64,000 bases of DNA from Flavobacterium gilvum (GCF_001761465.1 NZ_CP017479.1:1550001-1614000), one strand, 5' to 3'. Positions 1-9,288 are shown, numbered from the stretch's first letter. Notes: generated by a model from the letters alone, not told the origin. Numbers and translations are program-made.

Positions 1-1649
1 AAATACCATTTTTGAATTTTATCAAGGCCAATTATTCCTATACTGGTGATTACAGCTGGCAGCAGGCTTCACTGGCATTGAGTAATATTCAGTTAGGAGG
101 GGTAAATTATAATTTAGGAAATACGGTTCAGAATGCGAGGGCAACTACTTTTAATTCTACTTTCAATATGGAAAACCTGTATAAATATTTAGGGATTTCC
201 AAAAGTTCTAGTAGCACGCCAAAGCCAGTTGCTGCTCCTAAACCGGGAGAGAAAATTGTAAAAGTCGATCCGGCCAAAAAAATAAATCAAAATCAGTTTA
301 TTGATGGTTTAAAAGGGGTGTTGACCAGTGTTAAGAGTATTAATCTTAGTTTTACAGAAAACGAAGGAACTGTTTTGCCAGGTTACCTGCCTAGCGTTGG
401 ATTCTTTGGTTCTTCGAAACCAACTTTGGGATTTGTCTTTGGGGATCAAAGTGATGTTCGATACGAAGCGGCCAAAAATGGTTGGTTGACCAATTATCAG
501 GAGTTTAATCAAAATTATACAACTATAGATAATCGGATATTTAAAGGGTCGGCTAATTTGGAGTTGACACCCGATTTAAAAATTGATTTATTGGGAGATC
601 GTTCTTATTCTGAAAGTTTCTCTGAGCAGTATGATGTAGCAGCAGATGGAAGTTATAATTCGAGATCACCTTATAGTTTTGGTAATTTTTCGATTTCGAC
701 AATATTGATTGGAACTTCTTTTTCGACCAGTAATGAAGTTCGATCTACTGCTTTTGATGAGTTTAGAAATAATAGACTTGTTGTAGCTAATAGGTTGGCT
801 ACAGAAAGAGGGATAGATGTTAATGACCCTGCTAATATTGATTCAAAAGGATATCCAAAAGGGTTCTCGAGTTCCAATCAGGCTGTTTTGTTACCCGCAT
901 TTTTGGCTGCATATTCTGGAAAAAGCCCAGACCATGCATCGTTTGATATTTTTAAAAGTATTCCGTTGCCCAACTGGGCTATCCGATATACAGGATTGAT
1001 GCGTTATGAGTTTTTCAAGAAAAATTTCAAGCGTTTCTCTTTGCAACAAAATTATAGGGCATCTTATACAGTAAATTCGTTCAGATCGAATTTTAAATAC
1101 AATGAGAATCCAAACGGTTTTGACGATAGTGGTAATTTTTATAATCCTACCATTATGTCAAATGTCACTTTGGTAGAGCAGTTTAATCCGTTGATAAAAG
1201 TGGATTTTGAATTAAAAAATTCCATTAAATTATTGACACAAATCAACAGAGACAGAGCTTTGTCAATGAGTTTTGATAATAATTTGTTGACAGAAGTTCA
1301 TGGAGTTGACTATGTGGTTGGTTTAGGATATCGTATAAAAGATGTTACTTTTACCTCCAGATTGGCAGATAACCCAATGGGGATTCTGAAAAGCGATATT
1401 AATATCAAAGTGGATTTGACTTATAGAAATAGCCAAACGATTGTTCGTTATCTGGATTATGATAACAACCAATTGGGAGGGGGTAATAATAATTGGACAT
1501 TGAATACCACCGCTGATTATTCCCTAAGTAAAAATTTAACTGTTATTTTTTATTACACTCACAATTTTTCAAAACCAGTTATTTCAACTTCATTTCCTAT
1601 GACGAATATCCGTTCAGGATTTACTTTCCGTTATAATTTTGGGAATTAA
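1..1649 (+). CDS. sprA: Cell-surface gliding/T9SS protein SprA, C-terminal part (partial)
   Basis: This is the 3' end of a gene whose 5' part lies before the window; the frame is open from base 3. SprA is a very large outer-membrane protein (over 2,000 residues) that forms the translocon channel of the type IX secretion system and is needed for gliding. About 549 residues are visible: a proline/lysine linker near residues 65-95, then alternating aromatic and polar strands typical of an outer-membrane beta-barrel, ending in a strand of the form RYNF-GN. The downstream order gcvH, vanZ-like, deoC, remB matches the sprA neighbourhood I recall from Flavobacterium johnsoniae, which is the main reason for choosing SprA over another large barrel. 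Confidence 0.85.
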   Translation, partial: IPFLNFIKANYSYTGDYSWQQASLALSNIQLGGVNYNLGNTVQNARATTFNSTFNMENLYKYLGISKSSSSTPKPVAAPKPGEKIVKVDPAKKINQNQFIDGLKGVLTSVKSINLSFTENEGTVLPGYLPSVGFFGSSKPTLGFVFGDQSDVRYEAAKNGWLTNYQEFNQNYTTIDNRIFKGSANLELTPDLKIDLLGDRSYSESFSEQYDVAADGSYNSRSPYSFGNFSISTILIGTSFSTSNEVRSTAFDEFRNNRLVVANRLATERGIDVNDPANIDSKGYPKGFSSSNQAVLLPAFLAAYSGKSPDHASFDIFKSIPLPNWAIRYTGLMRYEFFKKNFKRFSLQQNYRASYTVNSFRSNFKYNENPNGFDDSGNFYNPTIMSNVTLVEQFNPLIKVDFELKNSIKLLTQINRDRALSMSFDNNLLTEVHGVDYVVGLGYRIKDVTFTSRLADNPMGILKSDINIKVDLTYRNSQTIVRYLDYDNNQLGGGNNNWTLNTTADYSLSKNLTVIFYYTHNFSKPVISTSFPMTNIRSGFTFRYNFGN

Positions 1650-1687
1650 TTTTTTAAAATCTAAACTATAATTGTGTGTAAGATTGT

Positions 1688-1695
1688 TACATTTG
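1688..1695 (+). promoter_or_regulatory. Putative -7 promoter box before gcvH
   Basis: The octamer TACATTTG matches the Bacteroidota -7 consensus TAnnTTTG. It lies about 37 bases before the gcvH ATG. The only upstream TTG (1672-1674) is too close (13 bases) for a standard -33 element, so this is tentative. Confidence 0.4.
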
Positions 1696-1731
1696 CACAA
1701 AAAAATAATATTAATTATCAATTATCATTTT

Positions 1732-2112
1732 ATGAGCATACCAGCAAATTTAAAATACACAAAAGATCACGAGTGGGTTAGTCTTGAAGGAGATATTGCT
1801 ACAGTGGGAATTACTCATTTTGCACAAAAAGAATTAGGGGATATTGTATATGTTGAGGTAGAAACTTTGGATCAGACTTTAAGCAAAGATGAAGTTTTTG
1901 GAACAGTTGAGGCTGTGAAAACAGTATCGGATTTGTTTCTTCCTTTGTCTGGAGAAATTATTGAATTCAACGATGCTTTGGAAAGTACTCCAGAAAGTGT
2001 AAACAATGATCCTTACGGTGCTGGATGGATGATTAAAGTGAAAATTTCCAATCCTTCAGAAATTGAAGAGCTACTTTCAGATGAAGCTTATAAAGAACTT
2101 ATAGGTGCCTAA
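1732..2112 (+). CDS. gcvH: Glycine cleavage system H protein
   Basis: GcvH is the small lipoylated carrier that shuttles the aminomethyl group between the P, T and L proteins of the glycine cleavage complex in the cytoplasm. The 126-residue length is normal. The N-terminus has the family pattern KYTKDHEWV, and the lipoyl-lysine is K63 within [11 protein letters not shown]. An in-frame upstream start at 1672 would add 20 residues unlike the family and would precede the promoter box, so the ATG at 1732 is chosen. The stop overlaps the next gene by 8 bases, suggesting translational coupling. Genes for the P, T and L proteins are not in this window. Confidence 0.97.
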   Translation: MSIPANLKYTKDHEWVSLEGDIATVGITHFAQKELGDIVYVEVETLDQTLSKDEVFGTVEAVKTVSDLFLPLSGEIIEFNDALESTPESVNNDPYGAGWMIKVKISNPSEIEELLSDEAYKELIGA

Positions 2113-2497
2113 ATATTTTTTGCTTTCGATAGCATTGTTGTGGACTGGGATTGTGAGTTATTTATGTTTGGTTAATTCAAATGAAATTCCGGTTATTACC
2201 ATTCCAAATTTAGACAAGTGTATTCATACTTTTTTTCATTTAGTATTTACATTTGTTTGGTTTTTGTTTTTTTGTAAACATTTGCGATACGATTCAATAG
2301 CAAAACCTTTGATATTTTCGGCTGGGCTTTCATTTGCCTTTGGAATAACGATTGAAATATTGCAAAGCCTACTAACCACGACAAGAAGTGCCGATGTACT
2401 TGATGTTGTAGCCAATTTAATTGGGACAACACTGGCGGTTTTTACAGCTATGATTTGTAATAAAACCAATATCCTAAATTTGATAATAAAGAAATAA
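2105..2497 (+). CDS. VanZ family membrane protein
   Basis: A 130-residue integral membrane protein with four hydrophobic segments (about residues 4-22, 37-56, 65-85 and 98-118). The motif pattern [15 protein letters not shown] followed by FG--IEILQ matches the VanZ-like fold, named after a gene of the vancomycin-resistance cluster; most members, including this one, have no proven role. It begins with a GTG inside the end of gcvH, giving an 8-base overlap, and ends just before a hairpin terminator, so it closes the gcvH transcript. No link to glycopeptide resistance is implied. Confidence 0.85.
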   Translation: MPKYFLLSIALLWTGIVSYLCLVNSNEIPVITIPNLDKCIHTFFHLVFTFVWFLFFCKHLRYDSIAKPLIFSAGLSFAFGITIEILQSLLTTTRSADVLDVVANLIGTTLAVFTAMICNKTNILNLIIKK

Positions 2498-2499
2498 TA

Positions 2500-2521
2500 C
2501 CCACTACGGTGGGTTTTTTTA
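2500..2521 (+). terminator. Rho-independent terminator after vanZ-like gene
   Basis: A 5-bp stem CCCAC/GTGGG with a four-base loop is followed by an uninterrupted run of eight T. Confidence 0.8.
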
Positions 2522-2599
2522 TTTTGAATGAAATATGATTGAGGTCATATCATTCGAATAATGTATTTTTACTCTGTTTAAACTTTTAAATTTTCAAAG

Positions 2600-3343
2600 A
2601 TGAACATTAAAGATTATTTGGATTCGACTTATTTGAAAACCAATGTTCAATCCGGCTTGAGCGAGAGCGATAATATAGTTGTAGCCCAAGGTTTTATACA
2701 AGAAGCCATTGATGAGGGTTTTAAATTGATAATGATCCGTCCCGATAGAGTTGCCCTGGCAAAGAAAATGATTGATGCGGCACACTCAAATGTATTGGTT
2801 GGAACCGTGATTGATTTTCCAGACGGGAAGTCTTCTTTAGAGAAAAAGCTTGAAGAAGCTCTTGAATGTATTCAAAATGGAGCCGATGATTTGGATTTTG
2901 TCTGTAATTATGAGGCTTTTAAAGCGGGAGAGATTAATCTTGTAAAGGATGAAATTCTTAAAGCTACCCAACTTGGTTTGGATAGTAATAAAACTGTAAA
3001 ATGGATTATTGAGGTTGCAGCGCTTACAGATTTGCAGATTGCCGAATTGACCGCATTGATAAGAGATGTTGTGATTTCTAATTTTGATAAGGATTCATTC
3101 CCTTCTGTTTTTGTAAAATCTTCAACAGGTTTTTATCAAACTGAGAATAATTTGCCTAACGGCGCTACAGTTCCTTCCATAAAAATAATGTTGGAAAATG
3201 GTGCTCCGCTTCCAGTTAAAGCGGCTGGAGGTGTACGTACTTATGACGAAGCAATACAAATGGTTAATCTTGGGGTAAAACGTATTGGGACTTCTGGAGC
3301 CAAGGCCATTGCAAATGGCACAGCATCTTCGTCTCAGTATTGA
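2600..3343 (+). CDS. deoC: Deoxyribose-phosphate aldolase
   Basis: DeoC is a class I aldolase that cleaves 2-deoxyribose-5-phosphate to glyceraldehyde-3-phosphate and acetaldehyde, letting deoxynucleosides be used as carbon. The 247-residue TIM-barrel protein carries the Schiff-base lysine in VFVKSSTG and the second active-site lysine in PVKAAGGVRT; the region DDLDFVCNY corresponds to the strand with the catalytic aspartate. The ATG at 2600 is the first plausible start and gives a normal length. It lies between a terminator and remB, only 17 bases from the latter, so the two may be cotranscribed. Confidence 0.95.
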   Translation: MNIKDYLDSTYLKTNVQSGLSESDNIVVAQGFIQEAIDEGFKLIMIRPDRVALAKKMIDAAHSNVLVGTVIDFPDGKSSLEKKLEEALECIQNGADDLDFVCNYEAFKAGEINLVKDEILKATQLGLDSNKTVKWIIEVAALTDLQIAELTALIRDVVISNFDKDSFPSVFVKSSTGFYQTENNLPNGATVPSIKIMLENGAPLPVKAAGGVRTYDEAIQMVNLGVKRIGTSGAKAIANGTASSSQY

Positions 3344-3360
3344 TTAGATAAAAATTTCAA

Positions 3361-5475
3361 ATGATTAAAAAATATTTTTCTTTTTTTCTTTTTTTATGTG
3401 CGTGGGCTAGTAATGCGCAGACTCCAGTTTCGAATCAAAAGGAATTTTCGGATGAACGATTTCCTGTTTTTTTAAATTGCCAGAATTTAGAGGGGCAGGA
3501 TTTAAAAAATTGCTTCTATAATGAAGTACAGCAATTTGTTTATCATAATTTTAAAGTCCCCGAAAAGGTACAACAGAATAATTACAAAGGACTTGTAAAG
3601 GTGCTTTTTGAAGTTGATATTGCGGGTACTTTCAAAGTGTTGTATGTTAATTCTAATAGCGAAGAGCTTATTGCCGAAACTAAGCGAGTTTTTGCCGGTT
3701 TTCCAAAAATTGTACCACCTACTTATGCTGGAAATCCTACTTATTCTAAGTTTAACATAAATATTGATATTCCGTTGCAGTCTCCTGAGCAAATTGCTGC
3801 TGCTGCATCGGCAAAGAAAGAAAATATTAACGTGAATGCTGGTTTGACAGAGTTGGACAGCATTGTTTACAAACGTTTTGATAATCCACAATTTTCAAGC
3901 CATTTGGCTATTCCTTTCTCGCATAGTTATTATGCCCAGTTTGATGGTGATATAAATAAAGTGGGAAGCAATAATCATACGGCTTCAAAACCTTACACGT
4001 ATTCTGAAGTCGAAAAATATTATAATTTCCAGAAAGTCAATGCCAGTTTGATGAAAAACAAGTCAAGTTGGTGGGGGCGTAAAACTTGGAATGAAAATCT
4101 AGCCGAAATTAAAGGTGAAGGCTATTGGTTTGCTTTGAATTTTTTGTTTAATGTTCAAGGAGGAATTTCCAATCCTAGTAAAACCGATTATACTTTTGTC
4201 AATACCAGAGCGCTTAATTTTAAAGGAGGTCTTGGAAACCGTTTGAATTTTACGACTACTTTCTATGAAAGCCAAGGTCGCTTTGCCGATTATTACAATG
4301 CCTATGCCAATTCGATAAAACCCTCTGGAGGGAATCCTGCGATTGTTCCGGGAATTGGTATTGCAAAATCGTATAATTCGGATGCGTATGATTTTCCGAT
4401 GGCTGATGCTAATATTTCCTATAATGCCGCCAAATTTCTGGACTTGCAATTGGGATATGGCAAAAATTTCATCGGAGATGGTTATCGTTCTTTGTTTTTG
4501 AGTGATGGAGCCAGTCCTTATCCTTTTTTTAAGATTGATGCCAATTTTTGGAAAATTAAATATACGGTAAATTATATGTGGCTAAAGGATGTGCGTCCCG
4601 AAGTTACTGTTGATAAAACCTATGCGACCAAATATATGGTAAACCATTATTTGAGTTGGAACGTTTCAAATCGATTGAATTTAGGATTTTTTGAATCTGT
4701 GGTTTGGACCAATTCAAACGGCAGAGGTTTTGATGCCAATTTTGTGAATCCGATTGTATTTTATAGGGCCGTTGAGTTTTCGTCTTCTTCCAAAAGCGGG
4801 AACGCTCTTTTGGGTTTAAGCGGTAAATACAAATGGAATAATAAAGTAAATCTCTATGGACAATTTTTGATTGATGAGTTTTCTACCGGAGATATTTTTG
4901 GAGGAGAAAAGAGTTGGAAAAATAAATTAGGCTATCAATTTGGTGCAAAATATTTCAATGCATTTCATGTTGATAATCTGTTGTTGCAGTTGGAGTTCAA
5001 TCATGTTCGCCCTTATGTGTATTCGCATAGTGAACCGATTACCAATTACGGGCATAATAATCAAAGTTTGGGACATCAATGGGGAGGAAATTTCCAGGAG
5101 CTGGTTTTGTTAGGATACTATCATAAAGACAGGTTTTATTCGAATGCCAAGTTTACTTTGGGAACACGCGGTTTGGATTTTGATACTGTGGATAATAAAT
5201 TTAATTACGGACAAAACTTTTATAAAGACTATGATCTAAATAGACCTTATGATAAAGGAGTCGAAGTTGGACAAGGTAATAAAACAAGTGTTTTTATATC
5301 TGAAGTTCAGGTTGGTTATTTGGTAAATCCGGCTACTAATTTGAAATTTTTTGGTAATTTTTTATATCGAAATTTTGATCCTACAGCAAATACGGCAACC
5401 GTTTTTAAGGAGCAAACCACTTGGTTTACGCTTGGTTTTAGATCGGATGTGTTTAATTGGTATTTTGATTATTGA
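3361..5475 (+). CDS. remB: RemB-like gliding motility protein (outer-membrane, Wzi-like)
   Basis: A 704-residue secreted protein. Residues 1-19 form a signal peptide ending in SNAQ. Residues about 50-145 look like a TonB C-terminal-type module (FKVPEKVQQN, then G-VKVLFEVD--G, then ETKRVFAGFPKI-PP). The remainder (about 200-704) is rich in Tyr/Trp/Gly strands and resembles Wzi/capsule-assembly outer-membrane barrels, ending in an aromatic residue plus Tyr. RemB is known in F. johnsoniae as a protein needed for normal colony spreading. The identification rests on architecture and on the sprA-gcvH-vanZ-deoC-remB order; without the context it would be called a Wzi-like protein. Confidence 0.75.
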   Translation: MIKKYFSFFLFLCAWASNAQTPVSNQKEFSDERFPVFLNCQNLEGQDLKNCFYNEVQQFVYHNFKVPEKVQQNNYKGLVKVLFEVDIAGTFKVLYVNSNSEELIAETKRVFAGFPKIVPPTYAGNPTYSKFNINIDIPLQSPEQIAAAASAKKENINVNAGLTELDSIVYKRFDNPQFSSHLAIPFSHSYYAQFDGDINKVGSNNHTASKPYTYSEVEKYYNFQKVNASLMKNKSSWWGRKTWNENLAEIKGEGYWFALNFLFNVQGGISNPSKTDYTFVNTRALNFKGGLGNRLNFTTTFYESQGRFADYYNAYANSIKPSGGNPAIVPGIGIAKSYNSDAYDFPMADANISYNAAKFLDLQLGYGKNFIGDGYRSLFLSDGASPYPFFKIDANFWKIKYTVNYMWLKDVRPEVTVDKTYATKYMVNHYLSWNVSNRLNLGFFESVVWTNSNGRGFDANFVNPIVFYRAVEFSSSSKSGNALLGLSGKYKWNNKVNLYGQFLIDEFSTGDIFGGEKSWKNKLGYQFGAKYFNAFHVDNLLLQLEFNHVRPYVYSHSEPITNYGHNNQSLGHQWGGNFQELVLLGYYHKDRFYSNAKFTLGTRGLDFDTVDNKFNYGQNFYKDYDLNRPYDKGVEVGQGNKTSVFISEVQVGYLVNPATNLKFFGNFLYRNFDPTANTATVFKEQTTWFTLGFRSDVFNWYFDY

Positions 5476-5523
5476 TTTTTTTATTCAGAAAGTGATTTTT
5501 TTAGACTAAATAAAATAGAAAGT

Positions 5524-6609
5524 ATGAGAAAGATAATATTGACTTTTTTTTTAATAATAAGCTGTTTGAGCCTGCAAGCTCAAAAAAGTAAAAACTTTTC
5601 TGTTTTGGCTTATTATACTGGAGATGATAAGCAGATTGATAATTTCGAAATTGAAAAATTAACTCATATAATCTATAGTTTTTGTCATTTGAAAGATGGA
5701 AAACTAAATGTCGATAATGCTAATGATTCTATAACAATTAAGCATTTAGTGTCGTTGAAGGCTAGAAACCCACAACTCAAAATAATGTTATCGTTAGGAG
5801 GCTGGGGAGGTTGTCCAGAGTGTTCAAATGTCTTTTCGACAGATTCAGGGAGAGCAATTTTTGCAAAATCAGTTAAGGAAGTTAATGATTTTTTTAAAAC
5901 TGATGGATTAGACTTGGATTGGGAATATCCAACTATTGAAGGTCATCCCGGACATTTATATCAGCAGGCAGATAGGAAAAATTTCACGGAGTTAGTGAAA
6001 GTTCTAAGAGATGAACTCGGTAATTCAAACGAATTAAGTTTTGCTGCCGGAGGATTCCAGAAATACCTAGACGAGTCGGTAGAATGGGAATTGGTGATGC
6101 CACTCGTGGATCGGGTGAATATTATGAGTTACGATTTGGTTAATGGTTATTCGAAAGTGACAGGACATCATACGCCACTTTTTAGTACGAATAAGGATGA
6201 AGAGTCTACAGACAGAGCGGTCAAATATTTATTAAAACTTGGAATTCCACCGCATAAAATTGTTATAGGTGCCGCTTTTTATACGAGAACATGGAAAGAT
6301 GTAGCCAATGTTAATAATGGATTGTATCAGTCTGGGGTAGTAACCGGTGGTGTGGATTTTAAAAATTATAAAAACAAATTGAGAGAAGAAAAAGGATGGA
6401 AGTATTTTTGGGATAAAAAGGCAAAAGCGCCCTATTGGTACAATGAGAAAGAACAAAAATTTGCAACAAGTGATGATATCGCTTCAATCAAAGCTAAAAC
6501 TTCGTATGTCATGAAAAAGAAATTAGGAGGTATTATGTTTTGGGAACTTGGTCAGGATACTGAAAGAGATGGTATGGTGAATGCAATTTATAAATTGAAA
6601 ACCAAGTGA
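5524..6609 (+). CDS. Glycoside hydrolase family 18 (chitinase-like), secreted
   Basis: GH18 enzymes cut beta-1,4 GlcNAc linkages by substrate-assisted catalysis. The signature DxxDxDxE is intact at D127, D130, D132 and E134 (DGLDLDWEYP), with E134 as the acid/base. SLGGWGG at about residues 90-96 is the second conserved GH18 strand, and MSYDLV and FWELGQD are later barrel motifs. Residues 1-20 are a signal peptide ending in LQAQ. The protein is a bare catalytic domain of 361 residues with no chitin-binding module and no T9SS C-terminal sorting domain, so it probably stays in the periplasm. Endo-beta-N-acetylglucosaminidase activity is an alternative. It follows remB by 48 bases. Confidence 0.9.
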   Translation: MRKIILTFFLIISCLSLQAQKSKNFSVLAYYTGDDKQIDNFEIEKLTHIIYSFCHLKDGKLNVDNANDSITIKHLVSLKARNPQLKIMLSLGGWGGCPECSNVFSTDSGRAIFAKSVKEVNDFFKTDGLDLDWEYPTIEGHPGHLYQQADRKNFTELVKVLRDELGNSNELSFAAGGFQKYLDESVEWELVMPLVDRVNIMSYDLVNGYSKVTGHHTPLFSTNKDEESTDRAVKYLLKLGIPPHKIVIGAAFYTRTWKDVANVNNGLYQSGVVTGGVDFKNYKNKLREEKGWKYFWDKKAKAPYWYNEKEQKFATSDDIASIKAKTSYVMKKKLGGIMFWELGQDTERDGMVNAIYKLKTK

Positions 6610-6733
6610 TAATTTTTTTATATAGAAATAAAACTATTTTCTTTCCGAGAACGATTTAGACAGTAAAAACCGACTAATGAGTTAACTAATTTTTCAAATT
6701 TGATTTTGATAGACCATTTTTGAATCTAATTTG

Positions 6734-6741
6734 TATATTTG
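6734..6741 (+). promoter_or_regulatory. Putative -7 promoter box before cyoE
   Basis: TATATTTG is a perfect TAnnTTTG box. It lies 36 bases before the proposed TTG start at 6778, and overlaps an earlier in-frame TTG at 6739, which argues against that earlier start. No well-spaced -33 TTG is evident. Confidence 0.5.
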
Positions 6742-6777
6742 CACCAAATTTCAAAAAATCTACCAATTTTATCTGCA

Positions 6778-7680
6778 TTGACTACAACATCAAATCCAAC
6801 TTCAATTAAGTCTATTTATATTGATTTTAAAGCAATTACAAAGGCTGGTTTGGCTATTAGTGTTGTTTTTTCTTCCATTGCGGGTTATGTTCTCGGTTTT
6901 GATTCCACACATTCATTTGATTGGTTGGTTTTGTTGAAACTGGCAATTGGCGGTTACTGCATGGTTGGAGCTTCCAATGCATACAATCAGGTGATAGAAA
7001 GAGATTTGGATGCATTGATGGATCGTACCAAGAATCGTCCGGTTGCATCAGGGCGAATGACTCCTGGATTGGCTGTGCTTGTGGCAAGTCTTCTTACCAT
7101 TCTCGGAGTGGCTCTTCTTTACACGATTAATCCAAAAACAGCAATGTTTGGTGCAATCTCTATTTTTTTATATACCAGTATTTATACGCCACTAAAAACG
7201 GTAACATCGCTTTCGGTTTTTGTTGGGGCTTTTCCGGGCGCTATTCCTTTTATGTTGGGATGGGTGGCAGCTACAGGAGAGTTCGGAATCGAGGCGGGAA
7301 CGTTGTTTTTAATTCAGTTTTTTTGGCAATTTCCACATTTTTGGGCGATAGGTTGGTTTTTGTACGAAGATTATGAAAAAGCCGGTTTTTTTATGTTGCC
7401 AACTGGAAAGAAAGATAGAGGTACTTCCTTGCAGATTATATTATATACCGTTTGGTTAATTATAGCATCTCTATTGCCTGCATTGGGTTATACAGGACAA
7501 TTATTTATTACTCCGGTAGCAGCAATTTTTGTATTGTGTTTAGGACTTTGGATGTTATTTTATGGAGTTCGCCTGTATCAGATAAAAACAGCAAAAGCAG
7601 CCAGAACACTGATGCTTGTGAGTGTTTCTTATATAACGTTATTACAATTAGTGTACATATTAGATAAATTTTTAAGATAA
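6778..7680 (+). CDS. cyoE: Protoheme IX farnesyltransferase (heme O synthase)
   Basis: This UbiA-family membrane prenyltransferase (CyoE/CtaB) attaches a farnesyl group to haem b to make haem O for terminal oxidases. The first aspartate-rich motif is in ASNAYNQVIERDLDALMDRT (N--x--D-D--MDRT), the second is in WFLYEDYEKAGFFMLP, and about eight or nine hydrophobic helices are visible. The frame is open from a TTG at 6739, but that codon sits in the promoter box; the TTG at 6778 gives a 300-residue protein of usual size. No ATG is available upstream of the conserved region. It stands two bases before the oxidase subunit gene and heads the respiratory block. Confidence 0.93.
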   Translation: MTTTSNPTSIKSIYIDFKAITKAGLAISVVFSSIAGYVLGFDSTHSFDWLVLLKLAIGGYCMVGASNAYNQVIERDLDALMDRTKNRPVASGRMTPGLAVLVASLLTILGVALLYTINPKTAMFGAISIFLYTSIYTPLKTVTSLSVFVGAFPGAIPFMLGWVAATGEFGIEAGTLFLIQFFWQFPHFWAIGWFLYEDYEKAGFFMLPTGKKDRGTSLQIILYTVWLIIASLLPALGYTGQLFITPVAAIFVLCLGLWMLFYGVRLYQIKTAKAARTLMLVSVSYITLLQLVYILDKFLR

Positions 7681-7682
7681 TT

Positions 7683-8270
7683 ATGGAAATGACAATGACC
7701 GCCGAAGATCATAAATTGAGAACGGCAAAATCGTATAAACTGATTTTATTGTTTGCCATGGTAAGCATGACAATGATGTTTGCTGGACTTACGAGTGCTT
7801 ATGTCGTAAGTCAGTCAAGAGCAGACTGGTTGAAGAATTTTGAATTGCCTTCCGCTTTTTTTGCAAGTACCGTTGTTATTTTGGGATGTAGTGTTACTTT
7901 TCACTTAGCTAAAAAAGCGATTCAAAAAGACAATCAAAGTAAGACTACAGCCTTTCTTTTGGCAACATTAGCTTTAGGAATTGCTTTTGTGGTGTTACAA
8001 TTTGTTGGATTTGGGCAAATTGTAGAAAATGGATATTATTTTACCGGAAGTGCCAGTTCAATTACTACAACTTTTTTATATATTGTCGTTGTTGTTCATT
8101 TACTGCACCTTGCAGGTGGGATGATATCTTTGTTAGTTATTATTTATAATCATTTTAAACAGAAATATAATGCAACTCAAACTCTTGGAATTGAGCTAGG
8201 TGCGATGTACTGGCACTTTCTGGATTTTTTGTGGCTTTATTTATTTTTGTTTTTATATTTCTTTAAATAA
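7683..8270 (+). CDS. Cytochrome c oxidase subunit III-like protein (short form)
   Basis: A 195-residue protein with five predicted membrane helices and the subunit III hallmarks HLLHLAGG in the middle and MYWHFLDFLWLYLF at the C-terminus. Subunit III supports stability and proton uptake of haem-copper oxidases. It starts two bases after cyoE, so translation is probably coupled, and is followed by a second, longer subunit III. Having a short and a long subunit III in tandem is usual in flavobacterial oxidase clusters as I recall; which of the two associates with which oxidase cannot be told because subunits I and II are outside the window. Confidence 0.88.
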   Translation: MEMTMTAEDHKLRTAKSYKLILLFAMVSMTMMFAGLTSAYVVSQSRADWLKNFELPSAFFASTVVILGCSVTFHLAKKAIQKDNQSKTTAFLLATLALGIAFVVLQFVGFGQIVENGYYFTGSASSITTTFLYIVVVVHLLHLAGGMISLLVIIYNHFKQKYNATQTLGIELGAMYWHFLDFLWLYLFLFLYFFK

Positions 8271-8280
8271 GAAAAAAACG

Positions 8281-8288
8281 TAAATTTG
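8281..8288 (+). promoter_or_regulatory. Possible internal -7 box before the long subunit III gene
   Basis: TAAATTTG matches TAnnTTTG and lies 25 bases before the ATG at 8314, but no -33 TTG is present at the right distance. It may allow extra transcription of the second half of the oxidase block. Confidence 0.3.
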
Positions 8289-8313
8289 AAACCTTTTTTA
8301 ACCAATTACTTTT

Positions 8314-9288
8314 ATGGAAGCGACAGTTACTACTGCAAATAATGAAAAAACTTGGGGAGGCGGCAATGAGCCTATGGGAGCAAGTTATGGTAAGTTGATG
8401 ATGTGGTTTTTTATCGTATCAGATGCTTTGACTTTCTCTGGATTTTTAGCTGCTTACGGTTTTTCTAGATTTAAATTTATTGAAACTTGGCCATTGGCCG
8501 ATGAGGTGTTTACGCACTTCCCATTTTTACACGGAGTATCTGCTCCAATGTATTATGTAGCATTGATGACGTTTATTTTGATTTTCTCATCTGTTACTAT
8601 GGTGTTGGCTGTTGATGCTGGTCATCAAATGAAAAAGGATAAAGTAGCCCTTTATATGTTTCTAACAATCATCGGAGGTATGATTTTCGTTGGTTCTCAA
8701 GCCTGGGAATGGAAAAACTTCATCAAAGGAGAATACGGTGCTGTTGAAACTAGTGGAGGTAGTTTATTACAGTTTGTTGACAAAGAAGGTCATCGTGTTG
8801 CTTTGGAGGATTTTGCTGCAACATTGCCGGTAGAAAGAGAGCAATTGTCAAGAGACAAAGGGAAATGGTTCATGGATGAATCTGCAATTCCTACTTATAC
8901 AGTAGCTGAAGTTCAGGCAGGATTTAAAGCACATCCTGAAGTTTTGGTACGAATTGAAAAATTAAATAAAGACAAAAAGAAAGTAATCCTTTCAAGAGAA
9001 GAATCTCTAGCTCGTTTGGATCAAGCCAAAATCGTAATTGAAGGAGCAAACCTAACTCACAATGAGTATGGAAGTAAGCTTTTTGCTGATTTCTTCTTCT
9101 TTATTACAGGTTTCCACGGATTCCACGTATTCTCTGGTATCGTAATTAATATCATTATCTTTTTTAATGTTCTTTTGGGAACTTATGAAAAAAGAGGAAG
9201 CTACGAAATGGTCGAGAAAGTGGGGTTATACTGGCACTTTGTTGACTTGGTTTGGGTATTTGTTTTCACATTCTTCTATTTAGTTTAA
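8314..9288 (+). CDS. Cytochrome c oxidase subunit III (long form)
   Basis: A 324-residue membrane protein with the subunit III C-terminal signature GFHGFHVFSG and YWHFVDLVWVFVFTF. The N-terminal half holds three helices, then a long charged segment (about residues 140-250, rich in Lys/Glu) interrupts the membrane region before the last two helices. That insertion makes it much longer than the short paralogue just upstream. Both copies keep the WHF-DLVW-type motif. The next gene, subunit IV, starts 17 bases after this stop, so they form one transcript. Confidence 0.92.
   Translation: MEATVTTANNEKTWGGGNEPMGASYGKLMMWFFIVSDALTFSGFLAAYGFSRFKFIETWPLADEVFTHFPFLHGVSAPMYYVALMTFILIFSSVTMVLAVDAGHQMKKDKVALYMFLTIIGGMIFVGSQAWEWKNFIKGEYGAVETSGGSLLQFVDKEGHRVALEDFAATLPVEREQLSRDKGKWFMDESAIPTYTVAEVQAGFKAHPEVLVRIEKLNKDKKKVILSREESLARLDQAKIVIEGANLTHNEYGSKLFADFFFFITGFHGFHVFSGIVINIIIFFNVLLGTYEKRGSYEMVEKVGLYWHFVDLVWVFVFTFFYLV

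Noticed and set aside
2105..2497. Glycopeptide resistance from the VanZ name
   Set aside because: No vanHAX or sensor genes are present; the VanZ fold is widespread and mostly uncharacterised.
6739..6777. Upstream TTG start for heme O synthase at 6739
   Set aside because: The codon lies inside the TATATTTG promoter box, so the transcript would start after it; the added residues do not resemble the family.
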